A DNA stretch of 64,000 bases from Adiantum capillus-veneris (lineage: Eukaryota > Streptophyta > Polypodiopsida > Polypodiales > Pteridaceae): positions 85,773,884-85,837,883 of the forward strand of contig CM043944.1 in NCBI GenBank assembly GCA_014529385.2. The letters are read 5' to 3'. The notes under the pieces were generated by a model, which was given only the letters and a program-made list of their open reading frames with translations, was not told the DNA's origin and did no database searches. Below, piece after piece: positions 55,671-64,000 of this stretch; position 1 is the stretch's first letter, and each line of letters begins with the position of its first letter. Both the position numbers and the translations under genes were made by a program.

Positions 55671-55862
55671 TGTTGGGGTATAAAGCCCAATGTGGTCGCC
55701 CAGGTAAGTGGGCGGGCCGCCAGGTATGTACACATATTCTTTTGTAAAAACCTAATAAGAACTCACTATGCTCTACACATTACAGTAGAGCGAGTTCACC
55801 ATATCGTCGTGCTCTTCTTCTCGCACTCTCTCTCGCGTCGCACTTCCGCTCGTACTCCTTCA
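55671..55862 (+). repeat. 3' LTR of copia D
   Basis: 192 bp beginning TGTTGGGGTATAAAGCCC and ending CTCCTTCA, followed by catgg. Confidence 0.96.
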
Positions 55863-55972
55863 CATGGTAAGAGGGCAGCGCGCGCACTGCCCTCTCATGA
55901 CTTTCAAGGAATTTGGAGCTCCATTGGAAGCTCCTATGGAGGACCTACACATGCGCGTGCGCGCGCGCGCGT

Positions 55973-56032
<60 letters not shown>

Positions 56033-56332
56033 AAATAGCCGTTTGGTGCAAGACTTTACACACACACACACACACCTTTTTGGTATTCTCGACATAAAAA
56101 ATGTCTGAAAATTAGTTTATACACCTTTTTGAATCAAAGGGGGAGCGATGAACAACAAGCAAGGAGCTTGCCTTTCAAGGCATGGGGGAGCTCCAATGGA
56201 GCCCAATGGAGCTCCAAATTGAGCTCCTCCATGCCTTTCATGGAGGAGCTCTGTTTGGAGCTCCATTGGGGCTCCATTGGAAGTAGCCATTCCATTGGGG
56301 CTCCACATGCGGAAATAACTGTTCGGTGCAAG

Positions 56333-56369
<37 letters not shown>

Positions 56370-56519
56370 TTTTGGTATTCTTGACATAAACAATGTCTAG
56401 AAACCAGTTTATAAACCTTTTTGGTATTCTCAACATAAAAAATCTCTGGAACTTAATTTATACACCTTTTTGGTATTCTCGACATAAACGATGTCAAGAA
56501 ACCAGTTTGCCAATAAACT
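55863..56519. repeat. GC-rich AGCTCCATTGG repeats, CA runs and 55-60 bp tandem units
   Basis: 55896-56310 holds several direct and inverted copies of GGAGCTCCATTGG and GGCATGGGGGAGCTCCAATG, as left of copia D. CA runs at 55974-56030 and 56337-56367. From 56080 to 56515 units like ACCTTTTTGGTATTCTCGAC repeat four times with spacing of roughly 55-60 bp where adjacent; one more copy is at 63190-63240. No gene. Confidence 0.7.
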
Positions 56520-56819
56520 AGCATAGCATTATAACAATATAGACATATAGCAATATCAATACTAGTATTGCCAATACTAGTACTAACACTGAGAGTCTGA
56601 GACTAGTACCAGTACTAGTATACTAGTTGACGAGGATTGCAGGATAGTAGTATCAGTATTGGCACTAAAAATGTGAGACTAGTACCAGTACTAGTACGAG
56701 TGTATCAGACTATAACACATTTGTTTAAAAGGATGTAATTGGCTACCAAAGTCTCTTGAAATTTCGCTTTCAATTATAAGGTTACTTACACAAAAAGGTG
56801 TACCTATGTGAAATGGATA
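56520..56819. repeat. left part of the 224-bp satellite, with ACTAGTACCAGT clusters
   Basis: Short units built from GTACTAGTACCAGT, then TTTGTTTAAAAGGATGTAAT, CTACCAAAGTCTCTTGAAAT and GTGTACCTATGTGAAATGG. The same order recurs at 63500-64000. The array is cut at 56819 by the CACTA element. Confidence 0.8.
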
Positions 56820-57000
56820 CACTACAAGAGGTACTTCACATTAGCGATGCTCGTAGTGCGACGCTCAAAAGTGAAATTCCATGGCATCACTATGAGCGTC
56901 GTTATGGGTGTCGCTATGAGTGTCGCTATTCTATTTGTTACGTAGCGATGCCTATAGCGACGCTCATAGCGAGGCCGACAGGGGTTCAAAATAAACCGAG
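56820..57000. repeat. left subterminal repeats of the CACTA element
   Basis: About nine copies of GCGTCGCTAT/TAGCGACGC-like motifs, some degenerate, in both orientations. In En/Spm-type elements such arrays bind the TnpA-type protein. Confidence 0.8.
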
Positions 57001-57065
57001 AGCGCCAGAAACTCAGATCTTAGATCTGAGTTTTCGACGCTCAAGCAAAGAGGTACCCCGGGCTC

Positions 57066-57113
57066 TCCCTCTCTCTCTCTCTCTCTCCCCCCCCCCCGGC
57101 CCCCACGCGCGCA

Positions 57114-57197
<84 letters not shown>

Positions 57198-57259
57198 TGA
57201 GGAGAGGAAGGAGAGCCAGGTATGCTCCTTCCCTCTCCTCTCTCTTATGTTCCTTTCCC

Positions 57260-57314
<55 letters not shown>

Positions 57315-57324
57315 ACATTGTGCC

Positions 57325-57376
<52 letters not shown>

Positions 57377-57500
57377 AAACAAAGAGAAAGAGAAAGAGAA
57401 AGAGAAAGAGAAAGAGGGAGAAAGAGTGAGAGAATAAAAAACCAAAGAGAGAGAGGGGGGGAGAAGACGAAAGAGAGAGGTAAGGGGAGAAAACAAAGAG
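57066..57500. repeat. microsatellite cluster inside the CACTA element
   Basis: CT run 57066-57088, a C run, CA run 57118-57194, CT run 57260-57289, CA run 57290-57317, GA run 57327-57372, then GAAAGA units to about 57420. ORFs over these runs are artefacts. Confidence 0.9.
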
Positions 57501-58130
57501 AGAGCGATGAGGTTAAGATTTAAATTAAATCAAGTTAGATTACATTTTAGATTTATTTTTATGTTGAGTTTATGATTAGGTTAGATTTAAATTTATGTTA
57601 GATTTAAAATTAGGATAGTATTAAAGATTAGTTAGCTATATTAGATTTAAGTTAGATTACATTTAGGTTTAGGATATAAGATTGGATTAGATTTAAGTTT
57701 ATGTTGATTTTAATATTAGACTAGATTTAGATTTAAGATTAACTAGATTAAATTTAGATTTAAATTAGATTACATTTAGGTTTAGGTTAGATTTACGTTT
57801 ATTTTGAGTTTAAAATTAGATTAGATCTAGATTTATGTTTGATTTAAGATTAGATTAGATTCAGGTTAGATTTTAGTGCATGTCAATGAAGGCGCGCTTT
57901 GCCCAAAGAGCAAACACTAGTTACACAACAATATGTATATTCCCATCAGAATCTGACACCTATTAACTCACACACTAACCATATGCAATTAGCCATGAAT
58001 CACCACATGTTCAATTAGGTTAGATTTAAGATTAGATTTTGGATCGAGTTTTTATATTAGAGTCTACCTTCGCTATTACAATAAAAAAATTAGTTAGACG
58101 AACGGTGATCCCTCTCTTCCTCTCTACGGA
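57501..58130. repeat. degenerate TTAGATTTAA repeat region
   Basis: Dozens of imperfect units such as TTAGATTTAAGATTAGA and TTACATTTAGGTTTAGG. It is AT-rich with no gene. Parts resemble telomere-like TTTAGG words, but no regular array exists. Confidence 0.7.
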
Positions 58131-58464
58131 TGCGACCTTAAGTTGGAAAGATTTCAATGGCATGATACTCAGATTGGAGGCCAACATGTAATGTGCTAAG
58201 TACTCCCTCGAACAAAGATCTACTCTGAAGAGATGTTAAGATGCTGTGAATTGCTACAGCTAGAGAAGAGGCAAAGGGGTTTTGTCCACTACATGCACTA
58301 TCATGTAGACGTGGGTGTGTAGATTTCTTGTACCCACAAATATAGGCATTGACCAATAAAGACGAGATTATAACCTGGTGGTTCTGATCTCCGTGCACCT
58401 CTAGACCGACGAGTGCGGGGATTGGACATGACTAGAGAATGAGGTAGTTTACAGTGTGAACAAA

Positions 58465-58465
58465 G

Positions 58466-58521
<56 letters not shown>
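58465..58521. repeat. GATA and GA microsatellite
   Basis: Four to five GATA units pass into a GA run of about 40 bp, upstream of the Tnp2 relic. Confidence 0.9.
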
Positions 58522-58525
<4 letters not shown>

Positions 58526-58587
58526 GACGGAGGATGCCAATAGAAGATTAAATTTATGTCCAGGTTATAAGGTTTTTACCTTCATTA

Positions 58588-60170
58588 TGAGTACTGACGA
58601 GGATGTGGGGCCGTCCAACCAAAACACCTATCTCTCAACAAGGATGTTATGTCTTTGTAATCAATGCAAGCATCGTGTGTGACGGACAAGACGCGTTTCT
58701 TTGCAGCACGTTCGTAAATTTGGCGAGTTTGATCCATCTATTATAGATCGAGTTGTTGCCAATTATAACTCGTCAGATTCTAACGCTGGCCAACATGCAG
58801 CAATGTTGGCAGGCGCTTTGGTCAAGCAACATACATGAGGCCACAAGATGTAGCCTCTGACAGCTTGGAGGATGATCATGCAGACCACATTCCCAATGAG
58901 GCAATGTTTGAGCCCGAGATTGATGAAATGATCGAGACGATCATAGATTCAGAAAGGCTTATCTATGATGACATGAAAAGTGAAGCCGATACGCCATTGT
59001 ATGATGGAACACGTGTGTCTAGATTGAAGGCGCTCCTGGTTCTTCTCAACATGCACGCAAAGTTTGGATGGAGTGACTCTAGCGTCACATCACTTTTTAG
59101 GTGATCTATTACAATGTGTTTACTTTAATAAAAAACTCTAGATGTATAATGATTTGATAGATTACTTACAGAAGTGTACCGCATTTTTCTCGCTGTGTAG
59201 ATTGCTCAAAGAGCACATACTGCCAACTAATAATGTGATGCCAGATTCCAGAGAGGAAGCAAGAAAGATCTTGTGAAACTTGGGGATGGATTACAATTTG
59301 ATTCACGCTTGTCCTAATGACTGCATTGTTTTCAGAGGTGAATACATAGACATGGAGCAGTGTCCGTAATGTGATTCCGAGAGATATCGAGTAGATCTCC
59401 ACGGAACAAAAATTCCACAAAAGGCTTTGCGACATTTTCCTCTGCTTCCTCACATCAAGCATTCCTTCGAACGTAAGTCCATGGCCGCCCTAGCATCGTG
59501 GCATGAGGAGAATAAATCTTCGAATGGTGTGCTACGGATTCCTACAGATTGTGCAGCCTGAAAACATATAGACGAAACATGGCCGGATTTTTCCAGGGAA
59601 GCTCAAAATTTGCGCCTAGGCCTGGCTATGGATGGCTAAATCCATTTGGTTAAAGATCAACATCTTACAGTGTATGGCCCGTTGTCATCGTCAACTACAA
59701 CATTCCCCCGTGGTTGACTACCAAGAAGGGGCACCTGTGGCTAAGCTTGATTGTGCGGGGGCGGTATAAAGTGAAGAATATGGATGTGTATCTTCATCCA
59801 CTATTGGAAGAGCTACAACAATTATGGATTGGCATAGAAGTGACGGATATGAGCCGACACACAGGTTGACGGAATGCTTTGATCAGAGGCATTCTAATGT
59901 GGACCATGCATGACTATCCCGGACCCCGGGGTCTTCACTAAGGATTATCGTATGGTCTCATGTGAGTGTACAATAGGGGGGGTTTATGAGGCCAAAAAGG
60001 TAGATTTTGGGGAGGGTACCGTATATAGGGAATAAAATTACAGTTTTGGTGCACGCATGTGACGTCTTCCTAGTACTCCTAGTGAATCCCCCGGGTCCCG
60101 GACTAACAGAATGCTCAAGTGATATAGGGAGTTATGTTGAGCTATGCGAGGATGAGAGAGAGACATCTTA
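58588..60170 (+). pseudogene. Tnp2-type CACTA transposase (decayed, with a MITE inside)
   Basis: An N-terminal Cys-containing part (CLCNQCKHRV near 58655) precedes the frame at 58835-59104: SRLKALLVLLNMHAKFGWSD, a hallmark of Tnp2. A GT-AG intron, 59101-59200, joins SLF-R to LLKEHILPTNNVMPDS in phase. Then GMDYNLIHACPNDCIVFRGE, ETWPDFSREAQNLRLGLAMD and MWTMHDYPG-like wording in shifting frames. The MITE at 59925-60096 interrupts after DYPG; without it the frame runs on, GLTECSSD. The C-terminal catalytic half is missing. Several TAG/TGA stops. Confidence 0.85.
59918..60103. mobile_element. 172-bp MITE-like inverted-repeat element, copy 2, flanked by CCCGGAC
   Basis: Body 59925-60096. Left end CCCGGGGTCTTCACTAAGGA, right end as reverse complement ACCCGGGGGATTCACTAGGA; inverted similarity continues to CATGTGAGTGTAC / CATGCGTGCAC. 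Direct CCCGGAC at 59918-59924 and 60097-60103. Removing the body and one CCCGGAC joins GAC-TAT-CCC-GGA-C to TA-ACA, restoring the Tnp2 frame, so CCCGGAC is a real target duplication. The interior has a G-run as in copy 1. Confidence 0.8.
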
Positions 60171-60359
60171 AAGCCATAAACACTGTATTTGAACAATTTT
60201 GCTATGTTTTATAATATATATTCTATTCACGTGGCTATACTTGAGAAATTTAAATTGTGTTTAATCGTCATTGCGTCCACTCCAGGTACGTATGCTCCAG
60301 GTATGTTCTCACAAGCAGGGACACTCCTCGATGTGTCATGAAAGTCTGATATGCCGGTG

Positions 60360-60621
60360 AGCACTGTGCTCCAAGTGCGATGGACATTGAGGCTGCAATC
60401 GCAAAGAAGGTGATCCGTCTCTACTCATAGATGTTGCTCGCCCCTCCACTAGATCTAGTTGATCCGGTGAAAGAGATGCTAAGAAGCAGTAGTGTCTCTT
60501 AGCGTCTCTTTCACCGGATCAACTAGATCTAGTGGAGGGGCGAGCAACATCTATGAGTAGAGACGGATCACCTCCTTCACGATTGCAGCCTCAGTCTCCA
60601 TCGCACTCAGAGCGTAGTGCT
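60360..60621. repeat. long near-perfect hairpin at the start of the TnpA-like gene
   Basis: Left arm about 60360-60486, right arm about 60495-60621, loop of about 8 nt (GCAGTAGT). The inner 78 bp or so differ at only one or two positions (for example GAGATGCTAAGA against GAGACGCTAAGA); the outer 45 bp have roughly ten mismatches. The right arm overlaps the start of the TnpA-like reading frame, so the left arm is an inverted copy of that region. Confidence 0.9.
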
Positions 60622-60709
60622 TTTACAAGATACGTAGAATGCACACGGGAGACAAATTCACAAGAACTTCACAGGAATCTCTCTACACAGGAATCCCTCC
60701 CCCTTTATG

Positions 60710-60753
<44 letters not shown>

Positions 60754-61800
60754 GTCCATGTTTTCTTTTCCATTCAGTATTAAGATTAAATGTTCATGTG
60801 TTTAATGCAGGTATGGATGATGATAATTTTTTTTCTTCTTTGTCACCTCGGCAGAGACAGTGGTACGAGGATCGTCATCGCTCCGAAGCACCATCACGTT
60901 GTTCTACTCCTTCAATGTCTCCCTCTGTTTTGGAGCATTCAGCACGCTCCGAAGCTTTGGTGTCGACAAGACGATCTTCACACTCGCCTAGGCACCAACC
61001 CTCTGGTGGCGGCGGCGGCGGTTGTTGTGGGGATGACGCCGCTGATACCTCGACACCGCCTCGTGTTCGACGAGGCTCTTTACCTTCCCCTTCTTTGCCT
61101 ACCCCCACACCAGCCACGACATCACCATCTACGCCAGGTTTTGTGTGGCTATCGGCCGTTCCTGGCTACACACCACTACCTACTCCTTCGAAGGACACCC
61201 CAGTCGACACTCCTCACTTTGGGTCCCAGACTTTAGTGGAGACACCTGACGTCCGTACCCCCATTGACACGCCACTAGAGACCCCTGCCGAGACACCTAG
61301 GTTCACGCGTCATAGGCGAGAGGGCTTGTCTTAGTCCGTCGGCTTGAGCGACAACATCATCTTGGATGATGAAGGCAAGAAGGTGATCTTGTGCATGCGC
61401 GGTCTTTGCTCTCAGGTGTTTAGACACTACATACTAAACACCTGGAGTGAAGTACCAAGTGAATTAAAAGACAGAGTCATCATCATGCTACATGACGAGT
61501 TTCCCGTGTCAATACAGGATGATCACTTCAATGACGACGTGATGAAGGTTTGAATGCTTGAATACGTCAAGCACAAGCGTTCTAAAGTGCAAAAACCAAC
61601 AAAGCATGGGTGGAACAGATCAGATTGGCTGGCCAAAGAAGATTGGAAGAATGAGAAGCAAGAAGCACGTGCATCTTGACAAGTGGAAGCAACAAAAGGA
61701 GGCAGCCAAAGCGCGAGTAGAGGCACGGAGCTCGCACCACTTGGGGAGCGACGGGTGGGCATCATTTGAGACTGATTTTGTAAGTGTTTCCACATTGCTC
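60532..61800 (+). pseudogene. TnpA / Transposase_24-like protein of the CACTA element
   Basis: First exon-like part 60532-60720 (DGSPPSRLQPQSPSHSERSA), a CT run 60715-60748, then after an AG at 60809-60810 MDDDNFFSSLSPRQRQWYED and a Ser/Pro/Thr-rich section to 61331. An in-frame TAG (61332-61334) precedes SVGLSDNIILDDEGKKVILC, the part typical of these proteins, with YILNTWSEVPSELKDRVIIM and, after TGA at 61551-61553, MLEYVKHKRSKVQKPTKHGW. A final block reads HHLGSDGWASFETDF in another frame near 61736. TnpA-type proteins bind the subterminal repeats. More exon fragments may lie to about 62115. Confidence 0.75.
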
Positions 61801-62115
61801 TTTAGGTTTGGTAGTTATGTCTATTTGTACTTTTAAATTCTAACATAACGGATTCTTTGTATGTTTTGAACAATGGTCGATGATAGGACGTGACACCACA
61901 CCATACGAGCGCGAGTACGCAGGCAAAAAGGGCTTAAACGCCCTGATGGACATTCTCAGTTCTCGCAGCGTCATGGTTAGTATTAGGGTTTACTTTGTTC
62001 TATTTGTTGTATTGTTTTGTAAATTATATGTTTATACTTACAAAAAGTTGTCTTATTGTTTTTTTTTGCAGAATCCGATAGATACACTGCTTGGATGCAA
62101 TGAGACGTCTGATTA

Positions 62116-62559
62116 GACGACGTCAGTCTAGCCGTAGCTAGATAGCATTAGTTTCCTTTTGTCATAGCATATGTATCATGAGATGACGTGTATACGTCTT
62201 TTTGTAACTATTGGAAAACCATGTACTTTTTCTCAATAATGACAATGGTGTTGTAACTATTACGTTTGCAAAGCTTAACAATTAAGTGAATTTTCCTATG
62301 ATGTGTACAATTGTCATTGATTTACTTTCATCAATTTAATTTTGTCAGTTTTGTATATTTATTCTTCAAACACTACTATGGATGATGGAGTTAATGGTTA
62401 TATCATCTTGTGGGTGACTACTTTGGGTTATATCTAAGCTTGCACTTTCTTTCAAAGGTGAATCTGGGCTTATCTTGGATTCATTTAGGTTTACTCTATT
62501 ATTGAAACATTCAATATGGTTGATGGGTGGCAGGGCATTCAATGCCCTGCCACTAAATT
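62116..62559. other. non-coding 3' part of the CACTA element
   Basis: AT-rich; no gene. A palindromic ATTCAATGCCCTGCC/GGCAGGGCATT pair lies near 62530-62555. Confidence 0.5.
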
Positions 62560-62830
62560 TTTTTACTCTCGGGCGTCGCTATAAGCATCGCTATATAAGG
62601 CTCTGCAACGTTGCTATAAGCATCGCTATATGTAGCCTGTAAGCTTCTCTATTAGCATCGCTATATGTGTCGCTATATAGAGACTATTTTAGCGACACGT
62701 ATAGCGATGCTCATAGCGACTTTCCCGTATCGACGTTGTTAGCGACGGTCTTAGCGACGCCAAAGAGTATAAAAACGCAATGTATTTCCGTCGCTAAAAA
62801 CGTCACAAGTGCACATAACCTCCTTTAGTG
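62560..62830. repeat. right subterminal repeats and terminus of the CACTA element
   Basis: At least a dozen GCATCGCTATA, GTGTCGCTATA, TAGCGACAC and TAGCGATGC motifs in both orientations, mirroring the left end, then the terminal TAGTG at 62826-62830. Confidence 0.85.
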
Positions 62831-64000
62831 ATAATAACTAGTGTACCAATTTACCAAGATAACAATACTACCAATACGAGTAGTATCATCACAAGTACTA
62901 GCACCATTACCATTACCAATACTAAGTATGCCAATACTAGTACCAGTACTAGTACCAGTATGCCGGTTGAGACTAGTACCACTACTAGTACCAATACTAA
63001 GTATAACACTTGGTATACTAGTTTAGAAGTATCACAATTTCAGTACCAGTACTAACAATACTAGTACTATCACTGACTTATACCAGTACCAGTACCAATA
63101 TATCAAACCTATATCAGTACCAGTATACTAGCTCTTTGCAAGACTTATGGAATTACCTATCTCCTATATAAGACTACTAGTTTATACATCTTTTTGGTAT
63201 TCTTGACATAAAAATGTATGAAAACCAGTTCGCCAATAAACCAGCATAGCATTATAACAATATCTAAATATAGCAGTATCAATAGCAGTATTTCCAGTAC
63301 CAGTACTAACACCGAGAGACTAAGACTAGTACCAGTACTAGTATACCAGTTTACTAGGATTGCAAGATAGTAGTACCAGTATTGGCACTGAAAATCTGAG
63401 AGTGATACCAGTACTAGTATACCAGTTTACTAGGATTGCAAGATAGTAGTACCAGTATTGGCACTGAAAATCTGAGAGTGATACCAGTACTAGTGTATCA
63501 AACTATTAAAACTTTGTTTAAAATGGTGTAATTGGCTACCAAAGTCTCTTGAAATTTCTCTTTCAATTATAATGTTACTTACACAAAAAGGTGTACCTAT
63601 GTGAAATGGATAATAGCTAGTGTACCAATTTACTAGGATAGCATGATAGCAGTACCAGTACTACCAGTACAAGTACTGGCAATGAAAATTTGAGAATGGT
63701 ACTAGTATCAGTACTAGTGTATCAGACTGTAAAAAGTTTGTTTAAAATTATGTAATTGGCTACCAGAGTCTCTTGAAATTTCTCTTTCAATTATACGGTT
63801 ACTTACACAAAAAGGTGTACCTATGTGAAATGGATAATAGCTAGTGTACCAATTTACTAGGATAGCATATAGTAGTACCAGTACTACCAGTACAAGTACT
63901 GGCACTAAAAATGTGAGACGGGTACTAGTATCAGTACCAGTGTATCAGTTTGTAAAAAGTTTTGTTTAAAATGATGTTATTGGCTACCAAAGTCTCTAAA
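62831..64000. repeat. 224-bp tandem satellite with ACTAGTACCAGT clusters
   Basis: The words TTGTTTAAAATGGTGTAATT and close variants occur at 63514, 63738 and 63962, a period of 224 bp, running off the window. Each unit holds a conserved half (CTACCAAAGTCTCTTGAAAT, ACACAAAAAGGTGTACCTAT) and a half built of short GTACCAGTACTAGT words. A 78-bp local duplication lies at about 63320-63480. The array is continuous with 56520-56819 across the CACTA element. Confidence 0.85.

Larger units (their letters stand above)
51022..55862 (+). mobile_element. Ty1/copia element D, complete, young LTRs
   Basis: LTRs 51022-51213 and 55671-55862, 192 bp each, differing at 3 positions. Target duplication catgg (51017-51021, 55863-55867). 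Primer site TGGTATCAGAGC at 51216; polypurine tract AAGTGGGAGGT just before 55671. Order gag-protease-integrase-RT-RNase H in one frame (frame 2) until a frameshift in RNase H. Two in-frame stops, a DSR protease and the frameshift make this copy non-autonomous despite its young LTRs. Confidence 0.97.
56820..62830 (+). mobile_element. CACTA (En/Spm-type) DNA transposon, complete ends, decayed genes
   Basis: Left end CACTACAAGAGGTACTTCAC at 56820; right end, reverse complement from 62830, CACTAAAGGAGGTTATGTGC. The 3-bp target duplication is ata (56817-56819 and 62831-62833). The uninterrupted satellite unit (near 63601) reads AAATGGATAATAGCTAG, which confirms the insertion. Both ends carry many copies of short subterminal motifs such as TAGCGACG and TAGCGATG in both orientations. 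Inside are a Tnp2-type transposase relic and a TnpA-type relic. Length 6,011 bp. Confidence 0.92.

Noticed and set aside
55662-57523. Long ORFs rich in His-Thr, Cys-Val or Arg-Glu
   Set aside because: They are CA, GT and GA microsatellites read in frame, not genes.
57501-58130. Interstitial telomere array
   Set aside because: TTTAGG words are scattered and irregular; the main unit is TTAGATTTAA, not TTTAGGG.
60568-60582. GGATCACCTCCTT resembles the 3' end of bacterial 16S rRNA
   Set aside because: It is 13 bp within the CACTA hairpin, with no rRNA sequence around it; chance match.
62831-64000. CRISPR-like regular repeats
   Set aside because: Units are contiguous 224-bp satellite copies with no unique spacers, in a plant nuclear context.

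Overview
This is nuclear DNA of a land plant with a large, repeat-rich genome. The evidence is plant-type Ty1/copia (Tnt1-like) and Ty3/gypsy (chromovirus and Athila/Tat-like) retrotransposons, a CACTA element with Tnp2 and TnpA relics, plant-type initiator-Met primer sites, satellites and long microsatellites. The species cannot be fixed; a fern, other seed-free vascular plant or gymnosperm is a guess. I see no intact host gene, no rRNA, no CRISPR array and no credible functional tRNA. Nearly everything is mobile-element DNA in various stages of decay. Layout: 1-15482 is a minus-strand, very long Athila/Tat-like element (called E), running off the left edge. It has its 5' LTR at 14567-15482, an Asp-type primer site, gag, protease, RT, RNase H and integrase. 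Downstream of the integrase it carries a second retropepsin-like domain and a long coiled-coil ORF in the position of an envelope-like gene. E sits in the gag of gypsy A (plus strand, 15483-19439, resuming 25116-about 27650), and gypsy A is interrupted again by copia 1 (minus, 19440-25115, TSD tcttt). From 27825 to 28748 there is a gag-protease relic of another gypsy element (D). From 28749 to about 32410 there is a decayed intron-containing gene that reads as a ParB-like domain followed by a beta-class (permuted) DNA methyltransferase; this is the most unusual content of the window. An unrecognised decayed minus-strand ORF lies at 33448-34693. Gypsy B (35041-39036 and 45180-about 47260) is a sister of gypsy A, interrupted by a 264-bp MITE and by gypsy C (39037-45179), a chromovirus with very short 171-bp LTRs and TSD tccaa. 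From 47260 to 51021 there is mostly non-coding DNA with a minisatellite and an inverted repeat, then copia D (51022-55862, TSD catgg, LTRs differing at 3 of 192 positions). The right end is satellite DNA (224-bp period) split by a 6,011-bp CACTA element (56820-62830, TSD ata). The CACTA element contains decayed Tnp2 and TnpA, a second member of a small inverted-repeat family also found inside E, and a long hairpin over the TnpA 5' end. How the parts relate: the nesting gives a relative age order (gypsy A before E and copia 1; gypsy B before gypsy C and the MITE; satellite before CACTA before its MITE). The premature stops that can be compared with a sister copy or a conserved motif mostly look like single C-to-T or G-to-A changes (CAG to TAG, CGA to TGA, TGG to TGA or TAG, CAA to TAA). 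That fits deamination of methylated cytosine in silenced repeats. All functional statements come from reading motifs by eye; no database search was possible.
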